Origin: RI-153 sp963721725
GTDB taxonomy: Bacteria > Chloroflexota > Anaerolineae > Caldilineales > Caldilineaceae
Assembly (NCBI GenBank): GCA_963721725.1
Contig: CAVRLX010000015.1
Span: 100,955 to 164,954 of the forward strand
Reading direction: 5' to 3'
DNA: 64,000 nucleotides
A program made the translations under genes and the position numbers. Numbering within the stretch: position 1 is the stretch's first letter; each line of letters opens with the position of its first letter. Below are positions 8,630-19,660 of this stretch, in pieces. The notes beneath the pieces were generated by a model, which worked only from the letters and a program-made list of their open reading frames with translations, was not told the origin of the DNA and made no database searches.

Positions 8630-10063
8630 CTACGCGTAGACGGGTTTAATGTTCTGATTAAGCCGGAACAAGTTTGTCGGATCATATTTAGCCTTGATGG
8701 TAACGAGACGGATGTAGTTACGACCATACGCCTTCTCTACCAGCCCTTCCTCTTCCATAAAGCCGGGAAAGTTAAGGTAGGAACTGCCCGGAGAGTGAGG
8801 CTGCAAGCTGTCATAGAATCGCCGTGTCCAGGCAATACACGCATCTGAATCGGCAGGATCATCCCAGGTTGTATTGAAGACGAATGTATACGGTGCGCTG
8901 CGGTCGCCCATGGCTGTCGCCTCAGCCGATACGTGGCTAACCGCTCCGCCCATAGCCCAAATGTCAAACAATACGCTCTCGACCGGACGGTTTTGCATCT
9001 CGTCGGTGATAATGGCGATAACATCATCGTTAATTTCGTTCACGTAGAGCGATTTCCAATAAGAATAGCGTTCCCCAGCGGGAAAAATCCAATCAAACAG
9101 GGTCTGAGCTACGGTATAAGGGAGTTGTCCGCTCAGATCAACCACGGGCGCAGCCAGTTCGCGCAAGGGTTGGATGAAGGCTAGACCTTCGTCGAACGAG
9201 CCGGAATGCATACCGGCGATGGCGACAACACGTTGATTACGCGCTTCCGGGGGGAAGCTGGGTAGATCAGGAATCGCCCAACTCAAGCAGTTGCAACTAA
9301 ATTCGGGGGGAGCCTGCGCCATGAAATCACGCCAAGCAGGCATAATTTCAGCGACTTTCTCGAAAGGATACATGACCGCCACGAAAGTAACCATGGGGCC
9401 GACAGGATGAAGTCGGTATTCAAACGAGGTGACCACGCCAAAATTGCCACCACCCCCTCGAATGGCCCAGAAGAGATCCGCGTTTTCGTCCTCGCTGGCC
9501 GTCAGAACCTGCCCTTCGGCTGTGACAATTTCAACGGAAAGAAGATTGTCGCAGCTAAGACCATGTTTATTACGCAGCCAACCATAGCCCCCGCCCAGCG
9601 TCAGCCCGGCGATCCCGGTCTCGGAGATAGCGCCCCCAGGCGTTGCCAGGCCGTGGAGTTGCGTCTCGTGGTCTAAATCGCCCCAGGTAGCCCCGCCCTG
9701 GGCACGAGCCGTGCGCCTTTTGGGATCGACAGATATGCCTTTCATCAAAGAGAGGTCGAGCATAAGGCCACCGTCGCAAGTGGCGTTGCCCGCCGCGTTG
9801 TGCCCGCCACCGCGCACAGACAACAGCATATTGTGTTGCCGGGCAAAGGCAACGGTCGCCACCACGTCGGCTGTGCCTGTACAGCGCACAATCAAGGCCG
9901 GATGTTTATCGATCATTTTGTTCCAAACTTGACGAACCTCATCGTAATCAGCGGCGTCGGCGGTGAGGATCGGGCCGCGAATCACTGTTTTCAAATCAGC
10001 CACCGCTTGACTCTCGATTTCAGATTTCTCGCCTGTCAATGTCGTAAATTCTAGGTTTGTCAT
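8630..10063 (-). CDS. FAD-linked oxidoreductase, berberine-bridge (BBE) family
   Basis: 477 residues. FAD-binding domain 4 spans about 50-200, with RGGGH (His88) and SCDN (Cys171). These are the two residues that hold flavin by 8-alpha-histidyl and 6-S-cysteinyl links in bicovalent members of the family. The C-terminal BBE element is YGRNYIRLVTIKAKYDPTNLF. Such enzymes oxidise sugars, alkaloids or polyketide intermediates using O2. No signal peptide. AGGGGGAT precedes the ATG. The next gene upstream is a SARP regulator on the same strand, which suggests regulated secondary or carbohydrate metabolism. Confidence 0.88.
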   Translation of the reverse strand: MTNLEFTTLTGEKSEIESQAVADLKTVIRGPILTADAADYDEVRQVWNKMIDKHPALIVRCTGTADVVATVAFARQHNMLLSVRGGGHNAAGNATCDGGLMLDLSLMKGISVDPKRRTARAQGGATWGDLDHETQLHGLATPGGAISETGIAGLTLGGGYGWLRNKHGLSCDNLLSVEIVTAEGQVLTASEDENADLFWAIRGGGGNFGVVTSFEYRLHPVGPMVTFVAVMYPFEKVAEIMPAWRDFMAQAPPEFSCNCLSWAIPDLPSFPPEARNQRVVAIAGMHSGSFDEGLAFIQPLRELAAPVVDLSGQLPYTVAQTLFDWIFPAGERYSYWKSLYVNEINDDVIAIITDEMQNRPVESVLFDIWAMGGAVSHVSAEATAMGDRSAPYTFVFNTTWDDPADSDACIAWTRRFYDSLQPHSPGSSYLNFPGFMEEEGLVEKAYGRNYIRLVTIKAKYDPTNLFRLNQNIKPVYA

Positions 10064-10210
10064 CCTATCCCCCTTAAAATTGAATCATGAATGGGTGTGA
10101 TAAGGGGAGTATATAAGCGCAGCCGTTATCCAAGCGTTGGCTGCGGCAGGCCAATGGAATGAATTCGCGTCGATTAGGCGTTGGTTGAAAAGAAAAGAGG
10201 AAAAACGTCT

Positions 10211-13200
10211 TTAGTTTGTGAGGGCTGCTAATAATACACGGGCTTCTTGAAGATCGAGGGTATTGAAGCCTTCGGTAAATTGCCGGTAAACGGCTGATAA
10301 CAGCGCATATGCCTGCGCCGACCGCCCCTGTGTCTGCCACAATCGGGCCAGGCTCATCGTTGCTCGCAGTTCCAAGGAGAGCGATTCTTGCTCACGGGCC
10401 AGATGGATGGCCTGTTGATATGCCTCTGCCGCCAGCGCGCTGTCGCCTTGCAAGAGCAGCAGGTTCCCGCGTAAGCGATACAGTTCAGCGTTCCACCAAT
10501 TTTCGTGATGGCGTGCGGCGGCTGAAAATGCCTGATCGATGGCCTCCAATCCGGCTTCTGCCTCTCCTCTTTTTTCATAAAAGAAGGCCAGCAAGGAAAG
10601 ATAAAACGGCCAGCGCAAGCGTGCCCCAATCGCCTGAAATCCATCCAGTGCCTTTTGCAGATTCAATAGTCCTGTCTGGTCGAGACTGTTCCAGGCCTGG
10701 GTCCAGGCGAGGAAAATATTGGCCCACTGATGATAGTAGCCAATATTATATTGCCTGACCACAGCCAAGCACGCCTCGGCATAGATAGTAACCTGATCGG
10801 TTTCTCGACGGAAATGGTAGAGCATCGTCAGATAAGCCCAGGCGATGGCGCAGCTAAAAGGATGATTGAGTTGCTGCGCCAAATCTATCCCCTTCTGGCA
10901 CTGTCGCAACGCCTGATCAGGGTAGCCAAGTAGCCACAGGGTATGGGCGTCCCATATATGCGCGAAGACGCCAGCATCCACATCACTAAACAAAATATAG
11001 GTTTCGTGATGCTGAGGATCATAATAACTTAGACTTTTCTTGAACTGTTCTTGGGCTAACTTGAGTTTCCCCCTGCATAAAATATCAAATGCTTGGTAGC
11101 TATACGCAATCATGAAGAAGGGGATTGATTGTTCTTGTTCGGCAATCTCCATCGCTTGTTCAACCAAGTAGCTGCCTTGATCCAAATCTCCCCGCACATT
11201 ATGGTAGGACCAAAGAGAGAATAGCCAGCGAAACCGCTGCTTGGCATCATCTAATTTATCGCTTAGCTGCCAGGCATTATTGACAACTTCATACACTTCA
11301 GAAGAAGTCCAGCCTTTCATCTCTCGCAGCGATGCAGCCAGGGCGGCATACAGATCCAAAGCTTGCTGGTCTCGCTGTGGGAGAGCGGGAGGTGTTCGAT
11401 TAAGGCGAGGCCCCGCTTGAGAAGCTCACACGCCTGATCGTTGGCATAAATGCGCTGAGCGGATTCTCCGGCCTGGAGATAGGAGTCAACAGCCTGGGAA
11501 AGAAGACCGGCGATTTCATAGTGATAGGCCAGTTGAGGGCTAACAGCATCGGGACTCGCCGCGTGGCGCTGGATCAGAGCGTCAGCCACCTGGCGGTGCA
11601 GACGCCTGCGCTGCATGGGCGGGATTTCGGCGTAGGCCACGTCCCGGATGCGGTCATGGCTGAGATCGTACCTGGCCCCCTGTTCACGTACAATGCGCCG
11701 CTGCCACAATTCGTCTAGATTTTGAATCAGACTTTCTTCGTCGCCAGGGCTGACCAACCCAAGCAGTTCCAGAGAAAAGGCACGGCCAATCACCGCCGCT
11801 ACATTGGCCAATGGCGCGCGCCTGGGGAAAGTTGGTTCAAGCGCGCCTGGATTACAGCATACACTTTAGGCGGCAAGGGCAAGGTGTTCGATACAGGCAA
11901 GAGCGTGTTGGTTGACCAGCCCCAACGGTCAGCCGCATCCTTGCCGATTTCGGCACGCACCGTCTCGACCAGAAAGAGGGGCACGCCCTCAGCGTATCGG
12001 CGCAATTCGGCCAGCGTCTTCGCGGGTAGCTGGCTCCCTGCGGTCTGTTGCGCCAGTTCATCGCTGGCTGCGGTTGTCAGGGGAGCCAAGGAGATTTCCT
12101 GAATGCGCCCCTCTCGATGCAACTGCTGTTGTAAAGTGATCAGCGGATGATCGGCCAGCACTTCGCTCATACGCACCGTACCCACCAGCAACAAAGGGGC
12201 GGAGGGTGCGAAACGTAGCAGAAAATGCAGCCATTCCAGCGTTTCCTTATCAGCCCACTGTAAATCATCCAGCAAAACCAGCAGCGGTTGCCGTGGGGTT
12301 AAAGCGGCCCGGATCAGCGCTTCGAACAAGCGCTGTCGCTGCCAACTGTCACCTAAGGGCGCGGGCAGAGGCAGTTCGGGACGCTCTACTAGGATCTCAG
12401 GCAAAAGGCGGGCACACTCAGCCAGCCAGACATCCTCCAGGCTGGAATAGAGGGTGGCATAGGGTGGCGAACGCAACCAGTCGATGACAGGTGAGTAAGT
12501 CAGTTGGCCTTCGGCTGCATAGGCCCGCGTGTATACAGTCAACTGGTCATGCTGCCTGGCCCAGGTCAACAAAGCTTCGGCCAGATGGGTTTTACCAATG
12601 CCGGCTTCACCCTGGATTAATAGGAGATGGGCTTCTCCCAGCCTGGCTTTGTGCCAGGCAGCTTGCAAGGTTTGCCACTCTGCCCGACGCCCAATTAGTT
12701 TGTGATCTAGGGTGGGGCGAATCGCGATTGGGGAGGGTTCGAGTAGCGTGGGAGGGGAATCCGGGTGAGAATACGGCCGTAAATCGCCTGTGTTTCCGGG
12801 CTAGGGGCCACCCCGAGTTCGCGTTCCAAGATGACGACACAATCGTGATAGACGCGCAAGGCCGCAGCACGGTCGCCAAGCCTTTCATACAAAGTCATCA
12901 GGAGTTGGTAGGTCTGTTCACGGAAAGGATCACTGAAGCGTAGTCGGGTGGCGTATTGAATAGCCGTTTCATAAGCGCCATCTTCGACCAGCAAATCGAC
13001 CAGTTGGTGCAGCAGACGGATATAGCTCTGGTTGAGCCGTTCCCGCTCTGGCAGAATCCATTCATCGTAACAACCTGGCAATAATTCGCCACGATAGGTA
13101 TCGGCCGCTTGCATGAGCAACTCTTGGGTACAGATGCGGCCATCCGTTGGCTGAGTTTGAGAAATAATGGTTTCGTAAGTGAACACATCCAAAGAAAATG

Positions 13201-13501
13201 TTGGCAGCCGTTGCCAACACAACGTCGTATTGGTGCTTATCAAATATGACTCAACCGCCGGACAATCGTTTCGCAACTTGTGTAATGCGCCGCGCAAGTT
13301 GGCAAAAGCGCGTTTTTCGCTAGAATCGGGCCAAAAAAGAAACGCAATGTGCTTGCGAAGCTGCGGGATATGCGTTTGCAACATCAAATAGGCCAGCAAC
13401 GATTGCTGCTGGGGTTGGTTAATTTCTAGCGGCACTTGGTTGTCTATAACCAAGCTGAAGCCACCCAAAAGGCAGGCTTTAAGCGGACGTAGATTTGACA
13501 T
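10211..13501 (-). CDS. SARP-type regulator: BTAD + AAA ATPase + TPR (three frameshifts)
   Basis: One gene in four frames. 13501-12718: OmpR-like winged helix (about residues 5-100) and bacterial transcriptional activation domain (LERELGVAPSPETQAIYGRI). 12718-11815: AAA/NACHT-like ATPase with Walker A GEAGIGKT and Walker B LLVLLDDLQWAD. 11815-11375: helical linker (GRAFSLELLGL). 11375-10211: TPR repeats. Shifts fall near 12718 (CCCCACCC), 11815 and 11375, each with correct family sequence resuming at once, so indel errors are likelier than decay. Roughly 1,095 residues, normal for this class. It is the likely regulator of the adjacent flavin oxidase. Confidence 0.85.
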
Positions 13502-13518
13502 GTAATATCAGCAAAAAT

Positions 13519-13547
13519 TATCTAATCTATACGAGGAGTTAAGTCAA
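13519..13547 (-). promoter_or_regulatory. Sigma70-like promoter of the SARP gene
   Basis: On the minus strand TTGACT (13547-13542) and TAGATA (13524-13519) are 17 bp apart and lie 18-46 bp before the start codon at 13501. The rest of the gap up to aroE holds a stretch rich in repeated CTCTGCG/CTCCGCG words and no gene. Confidence 0.5.
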
Positions 13548-13705
13548 AGTCAGCCACCACACCCTCTCTGACACAGATTTCCTCTCCTGAAATCTCTGCG
13601 ATCTCCGCGTGCTCTGCGGTAAATTTCCCCTTTTCGCAGTAAAATCATTCGTAGGTCGAGAAGCGATTGAAATGTTATACCAATCTCTCGCCCAGTCGCC
13701 CCTAT

Positions 13706-14593
13706 TCACCGATCAAAAATCACATTTACCGCCCGCTGCATGATCCCCACGGGCGCGGTTTCGCCGGTCCAGCGTTCCCAGGCAATCGCCCCTTGATGCA
13801 CCAACATGCCCAGCCCGCCGATGGCCTTTGCGCCGTCCGCCGCCGCCAGTTGTAACAGCCGCGTCGCTGCCGGGTTATAGACCAGATCATAGATCGTCTG
13901 ATCAGGGTTGAATTCCACATCTTCATCCCAGGGTAACCCCTCTACCCGCGGCGACATCCCCAGCGATGTGCAGTTGACGATTAAATCGGCTTTCCCCGCC
14001 ACTGTCGCTACGGCATCGGGGAAAGCAGCCACGGCGAATTTCACATGGGGAAAGTATCCACTCAGATCGTTGGTCAGCGCTGTGGCACGCTCTACAGTCC
14101 GGTTCAACACTGTGATAGTAGTGCAGCCTTCTTCGGCCAGACCATAGACAATGGCTCGCGCCGAGCCGCCCGCGCCGATAATCAGCGCATGCTTGCCCGC
14201 CGGATCAACGCCATTGGCGCGCAGATCGGCGATGAAACCAGCGGCGTCAGTGTTATCGCCAGTCATATTGCCGTCGTCGCTAATGATAATCGTATTCACC
14301 GCGCCGATGGCCTCAGCCGCCGGCGTCCAGCGATCCAAAAAGGGCATCACCGTCTGCTTGTGGGGCACGGTGACATTCGATCCGCGGAAGCCCAACGCGC
14401 GCAGCCCAGCCACGGCCTCTTCAATGTGATCCGGGTGGACGGGCAGGGGCAGATAGCGCCAGTTCATACGATGGTCGGCAAAGGCGGCGTTGTGCATGGC
14501 CGGGCTGACGCTGTGGCTCACGGGCCAGCCGATTAGCCCCACCAGCGTGGTGCGGGCGTTGATGTCTGTGGGAGGGAGTTGAGGTTCGCTCAT
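13706..14593 (-). CDS. aroE: Shikimate dehydrogenase
   Basis: 295 residues from the ATG at 14593; an upstream in-frame ATG at 14650 lies inside a repeat tract. It reduces 3-dehydroshikimate to shikimate with NADPH. Shikimate-binding motif VGLIGWPVSHSVSPAMHNAAF, catalytic Lys in NVTVPHK, and Asp in NTDAAGF are visible; the NADP loop is IIGAGGSARA with NRT following. It is the last gene of the aromatic cluster transcribed from 21.0 kb. A tandem-word inverted repeat separates it from aroA. Confidence 0.96.
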   Translation of the reverse strand: MSEPQLPPTDINARTTLVGLIGWPVSHSVSPAMHNAAFADHRMNWRYLPLPVHPDHIEEAVAGLRALGFRGSNVTVPHKQTVMPFLDRWTPAAEAIGAVNTIIISDDGNMTGDNTDAAGFIADLRANGVDPAGKHALIIGAGGSARAIVYGLAEEGCTTITVLNRTVERATALTNDLSGYFPHVKFAVAAFPDAVATVAGKADLIVNCTSLGMSPRVEGLPWDEDVEFNPDQTIYDLVYNPAATRLLQLAAADGAKAIGGLGMLVHQGAIAWERWTGETAPVGIMQRAVNVIFDR

Positions 14594-14605
14594 CGTTATC
14601 TGATG

Positions 14606-14684
14606 AGAGACAAGGTGACAAGGTGACAAGATGACAGGATGAAATCTCACCTTGTCACCTTGTCATCTTGTCACCTTGTCATCC
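14606..14684. repeat. Inverted repeat of tandem GACAAGGT words
   Basis: The left arm (14606-14642) and right arm (14647-14684) are imperfect inverted copies, each built from repeated ACAAGGTG units. It lies between aroA and aroE and the right arm overlaps the last codons of aroA. It may fold into a long hairpin acting as an attenuator or terminator. Confidence 0.75.
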
Positions 14685-15995
14685 CACCACCTCCTCAATC
14701 TCTGCACCCAGCGCCCGCAGCGTAGCCTCAAAGCCGGGGAAGCTGTCGGCGGTGACATAGGCCCGCTCAATCGTGGTGCTGCCGCGTGCAATCAGCCCGG
14801 CCACGGCCAGCGCCATTGCCAGCCGGTGATCGTCGTGGCTGTCCACCGTGGCTCCGTAGAGCGGCGTGGGGCCGTCGACAATAAAGCCGTCTGGCGTCGC
14901 TTCAATCTTTGCGCCCATTTTGCGCAGTTCGTTGACCGTGGTGGCAATGCGGTCGGTCTCTTTGACCCGCAATTCCTGGGCATCGCGCACGACGGTGCGC
15001 CCATGGGCCTGGGTTGCGGCCACCGCTAGTATCGGCAACTCGTCGATCATCGTCACAATATGCTCGCCGCCAAAGGTCGCCCCGCGCAGGTCCGAGGTCT
15101 GCACGACTAGATTGGCGATGGGTTCCCCGGCGGCGTCGCCCTCATCCCGATAGCGGATGTGCGCGCCCATTTCGGTCAGCGCGTCCACAATGCCCGTGCG
15201 CGTGGGATTGACGCCCACCTCGGCCAAAGTCAGTTTGCTATTGGGTACAATGCTGCCAGCCACCAATAAAAAGGCCGCCGAGGACATATCTCCCGGCACG
15301 GTGATGTCCAATGGCAGCAGTTGGCGCTCTGGGCGTTCGATGTGGACAGTGCGCCCCAGAGTCTGGAGCGGCGCGCCCATGGCGCGCAACATACGCTCGG
15401 TATGATCCCGTGTCGGCCCAATTTCGTGGATAATGGTCAGCCCGCTGGCATAGAGACCAGCCAGCAACAGGCAGCTTTTCACCTGGGCGCTGGCAACGGG
15501 CATGGTATAGTCCATAGCCTTAAGCCGCGAGGGGTTGATCACCAGGGGCGCAAACTTGCCACCCTGCCGCCCCCAGATCTGCGCGTTCATCTGGCGCAGC
15601 GGATCGGCCACACGTCCCATGGGTCGGCGCCGGATCTGTTCCGTGCCGTTGAGGACACTCATAAAGGGTTGCCCGGCCAACAGCCCGGTGAGCAGCCGAA
15701 TCGTGGTGCCGCTGTTGCCACAGTCAAGCACATCCAACGGTTCTTGAAAACCATTCAGCCCTCTGCCGTGGATCACCACATCGGTGGCGGATCGTTCTTC
15801 GATCTCAATGCCCAGCCCGCGCATCACATGAATGGTGGATCGGCAGTCGCCGCCGTTGAGGAAGCCCCGAACACGGCTGCGTCCGTCGGCAATCGCCGCG
15901 AACATTACGGCGCGGTGGCTGATGGATTTATCGCCCGGCACATGACACTGGCCCACCAATGGCTGGCCGCTGTGTACTGTCAAAATCTCTGCCAT
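14679..15995 (-). CDS. aroA: 3-phosphoshikimate 1-carboxyvinyltransferase (EPSP synthase)
   Basis: 438 residues, intact. It joins shikimate 3-phosphate and PEP in the sixth shikimate step. The PGDKSISHRA motif (about 20-29), DCGNSGTTIRLLTG (about 90), RRRPMGR (about 122) and the late ELRVKETDR and DSHDDHRLAMA motifs place it in the MurA/EPSP synthase family. It ends inside the repeat tract at 14606-14684 and follows tyrA by 65 bp of CGCAT-rich words. Confidence 0.97.
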   Translation of the reverse strand: MAEILTVHSGQPLVGQCHVPGDKSISHRAVMFAAIADGRSRVRGFLNGGDCRSTIHVMRGLGIEIEERSATDVVIHGRGLNGFQEPLDVLDCGNSGTTIRLLTGLLAGQPFMSVLNGTEQIRRRPMGRVADPLRQMNAQIWGRQGGKFAPLVINPSRLKAMDYTMPVASAQVKSCLLLAGLYASGLTIIHEIGPTRDHTERMLRAMGAPLQTLGRTVHIERPERQLLPLDITVPGDMSSAAFLLVAGSIVPNSKLTLAEVGVNPTRTGIVDALTEMGAHIRYRDEGDAAGEPIANLVVQTSDLRGATFGGEHIVTMIDELPILAVAATQAHGRTVVRDAQELRVKETDRIATTVNELRKMGAKIEATPDGFIVDGPTPLYGATVDSHDDHRLAMALAVAGLIARGSTTIERAYVTADSFPGFEATLRALGAEIEEVVG

Positions 15996-16060
15996 AGGGT
16001 TGACTTTCTTTGATTGGGTGTTGAAGGTGAACCGTGATACGTAAAATCACGCATCACGCA

Positions 16061-16937
16061 TTACGTCTTTTTGCGCCAGCCCGCCCGCAGCGTCTGTGAC
16101 CGGGTTAGCTTTGCGCGCAACGCTGGTTCGTCCTGGGAGGCGAGCAGCGCGCGTAGTTCCGACAAGTGGGCGCTGAGCGAGTCGATCTGTTCCAGCACAG
16201 GTCCCCGGTTCGTGGCGAGAATGTCCATAAACATGCGCGTATCGCTGGCGGCCACCCGGCTTGTATCGCGGAAACCGCCCGCCGCCAGATCCCAGACCAG
16301 CGCGTCCTCGTCGCCCACATCGGCCACAGCATGGACCAGCGCGCTTGCCAACAGAAAGGGCAGATGGCTAATTGTCGCCACCAGCCGATCATGGCGTTGG
16401 GCTTCCAACAAAATCGGACGTGCGCCCACAGCGGCCACAAGTTCATGGGCCAGCGCCAGCGGCAGCGGCGCTGGTGCGCGCCAGCGGCGAGAGCACCCAC
16501 GGCGCGTTGACGTAGAGTCCCGGCTCGGCGGCGGTGAAGCCAGCCTGCTCTTTGCCCGTCATGGGGTGGCCGCCGATGGGCTGAATGCCGGCGGGCAGAT
16601 GGTCCATTGCTGCGCAGATCTCGCCTTTGGTGCTGCCCATGTCCATGACCAGCGTGCCCGGCCAGAGCAGCGGCCCCACTTCGGCCAGTTGATCGACAAT
16701 CGTGCGGGCTGGCGTCGCCAGGATCACAATATCGGCCCCGGCCACGCCGGCGTGTAGATCGGTGGTAGCCTGATCGACCGCCTCGGAAAAGAAAGCAGTC
16801 AGGGCGGTTGAACTGCGATGGGCCACGCCACGCACTTCTCGGCAAAGTTTGCCGCGCACCAGATCCATACACAAACTCGCGCCCATCAACCCCAGGCCAA
16901 CGACAGTGACACGGCAATCAGAAAGACGTTTTGGCAT
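16061..16937 (-). CDS. tyrA: Prephenate dehydrogenase (one frameshift)
   Basis: It oxidises prephenate to 4-hydroxyphenylpyruvate for tyrosine synthesis. The N-terminal Rossmann motif VVGLGLMGAS and GGHPMTGKEQAGF are in the frame 16937-16443; the helical dimerisation part (HDRLVATISHLPFLLASAL, DTSRVAASDTRMF) is in the frame ending at 16061. The shift lies near 16450-16470 in GCCGCTGCCGCTGGCGCTGG repeats, a likely error spot. The start follows the hicA stop by 3 bp, so the toxin-antitoxin pair and tyrA share a transcript. Confidence 0.9.
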
Positions 16938-16940
16938 AGA

Positions 16941-17141
16941 TTACTCGGCATCATCCAGTGAATTGAAAACTTGTTTGACGATTTTGGGATGAAGAATCTT
17001 GCCGCTGTGGAAAGGGATCACCACACGGCGATCTCCTTTCACATAGATCCGGTGGCTACCTTTGCTGCGTGCCAATGTAAATCCATCGGCCAGTAGAAGC
17101 GTTTCGGCCTCCTGAGCGGTTAGCCGTGGCAGCCTAGGCAA
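16941..17141 (-). CDS. hicA: HicA-family mRNA interferase toxin
   Basis: 66 residues, the usual HicA size. A dsRBD-like fold with KGSHRIYVKGDRRVVIPFHS carries the catalytic His of the family in GSH; HPKIVKQV is the C-terminal helix. HicA cleaves mRNA on translating ribosomes. It overlaps the hicB end by 8 bp and sits 3 bp before tyrA, within an aromatic biosynthesis operon. The antitoxin-first order differs from the classic hicA-hicB order. Confidence 0.88.
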   Translation of the reverse strand: MPRLPRLTAQEAETLLLADGFTLARSKGSHRIYVKGDRRVVIPFHSGKILHPKIVKQVFNSLDDAE

Positions 17142-17358
17142 CCTGAATCTCCAGGCTTGTCGTGATGATTTCCTGGCTCAAGTAGGTGGTTCGTTCTTCA
17201 AGGGAGAGCGTTTCAAGATAAAGCTCTATGGCCTCGCGAATATTGAGCATCACCTCTTCAAAGGTATCCCCCTGGCTTTGGCACCCATCAAGTTCAGGGG
17301 AGTAGGCATAATATCCATACTCATCCTTTTCGATTACAACGCTCACCTTGTAGGACAT
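17134..17358 (-). CDS. hicB: HicB-family antitoxin
   Basis: 74 residues with EYGYYAYSPELDGCQSQGDTFEEVMLNIREAIELYL, the partial RNase H-like fold of HicB that caps HicA (positions 17320-17215). No separate DNA-binding domain is visible, so it is a short HicB. It lies 14 bp after the DAHP synthase stop and overlaps hicA. It is probably transcribed with the aromatic genes. Confidence 0.88.
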   Translation of the reverse strand: MSYKVSVVIEKDEYGYYAYSPELDGCQSQGDTFEEVMLNIREAIELYLETLSLEERTTYLSQEIITTSLEIQVA

Positions 17359-17372
17359 AGTGTCTCCCCTTT

Positions 17373-18389
<1,017 letters not shown>

Positions 18390-18437
18390 GGTTGGCTCTC
18401 CCTATAAAATACAAGTGATTGAGAATGGGTATTAGAT

Positions 18438-18501
18438 ATTGGGGATTAGGGATTAGGTATTGGAGAAGTGACACGCCAATATCCAATCCCTAATCCCCAA
18501 T
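18438..18501. repeat. Inverted repeat between the two DAHP synthase genes
   Basis: Arms 18438-18463 and 18476-18501 (about 22 of 26 positions complementary) are built from ATTGGGGATTAGGGATT words with a 12-bp loop. It fills the gap between the two paralogues and may act as an mRNA hairpin. Confidence 0.75.
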
Positions 18502-18508
18502 CCCAGCT

Positions 18509-19583
18509 TTACGCCAGTGCCGTTTCCTTCACGCGCCCGTTGACCGGCTCGCGCTCGCTGGGCAGGGTGGCAATGGAACGATCAACAGCAGCGGCCACAC
18601 GGCGCAGATCCCCCATCAATTGGGCGAAGCGTTCCGGTTTCAGGCTCTGATCGCCGTCGCTCATGGCGCTGTCGGGGTTTTGGTGAACCTCGACCATGAT
18701 GGCATCGGCCCCGGCCGCCACCGCCGCCTTGCTCATGGCGGGGACCAACTCCCAGTTGCCCGTGCCGTGGGCGGGATCGGCCACCACAGGCAGGTGGCTG
18801 GAACGATGCAACACGGGGATGGCATTGAGATCAAAGGTGTTGCGCGTGGCGGTTTCATAGGTGCGAATGCCGCGCTCGCACAGCATCACCTGGCTGTTGC
18901 CGCCGCTGAGAATGTACTCGGCGCACATCAGCAGCTCTTTGATCTCGCCGCTGATGCCACGCTTGAGCATGACGGGCTTCTGCACCCTTCCCACGGCTTG
19001 CAGCAGACCGTAGTTCTGCATGTTCGCGCGCGCCGATCTGCAAAATATCGGCGTATTCACAGACCATCTCCACAGCCTCTTCGCGCATGACCTCGGTGAT
19101 AATGGGCAGCCCCGTCTGTTCGCGCGCCTCAGCCAAATATTGCAGCCCCTTTTCGCCCAACCCCTGGAAGCTATACGGGCTGGTGCGCGGCTTGAAGGCG
19201 CCGCCGCGCAGCACCGTGGCCCCGGCCTCTTTGACCATATGCGCCACTTCCAAGATCTGTTCGCGGCTCTCCACGCTACACGGTCCGGCCATGACCACAA
19301 TTTCGTTGCCACCGATTTTCACCCCACCCACGTCGATCACCGTGTTGTGGGGGTGGCTTGTGCGACCGGCCAACTTGTACGGCTCCTGAATACGCACAGT
19401 TTTCTGCACGCCAGCCATCGCGTCAAAAACGGATCGTTCCACTTTGGTCAGGTCTCCTACCAGCGCCACCACCGTGTGGTCAGCGCCATAGATGGGGTGC
19501 GGCGATACGCCCATGCGTTGAGCTTTCTGGAAAACGCTGTCAATCTCGGCGGCGGTGGCTTCGGCTTTCATAATAACGATCAT
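18509..19583 (-). CDS. aroF: 3-deoxy-7-phosphoheptulonate synthase 2 (one frameshift)
   Basis: Paralogue of the downstream gene with the same layout: ferredoxin-like N-terminus, AGPCSVES, RGGAFKPRTSPYSFQG, then DPAHGTGN in the second frame. The shift is near 19030, where GCGCGCGAACATG has one extra base relative to the expected QIGARNMQNYG. The C-terminal extension (SEREPVNGRVKETALA) is absent from copy 1. Two copies in one operon may differ in feedback sensitivity. GAATGGT direct repeats occupy the gap to pheA. Confidence 0.9.
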
Positions 19584-19599
19584 GTGCTTTCTCTCCTCT

Positions 19600-19640
19600 G
19601 AATGGTGAATAGTGAATGGTGAATGGTGAATAGGAGATTC
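19600..19640. repeat. Tandem GTGAATGGTGAATAG words
   Basis: Four to five short direct copies of a 7-mer related to GAATGGT lie between pheA and DAHP synthase 2. No gene is seen here. Confidence 0.6.
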
Positions 19641-19660
19641 CCTCTACAACTTGCAACTTG

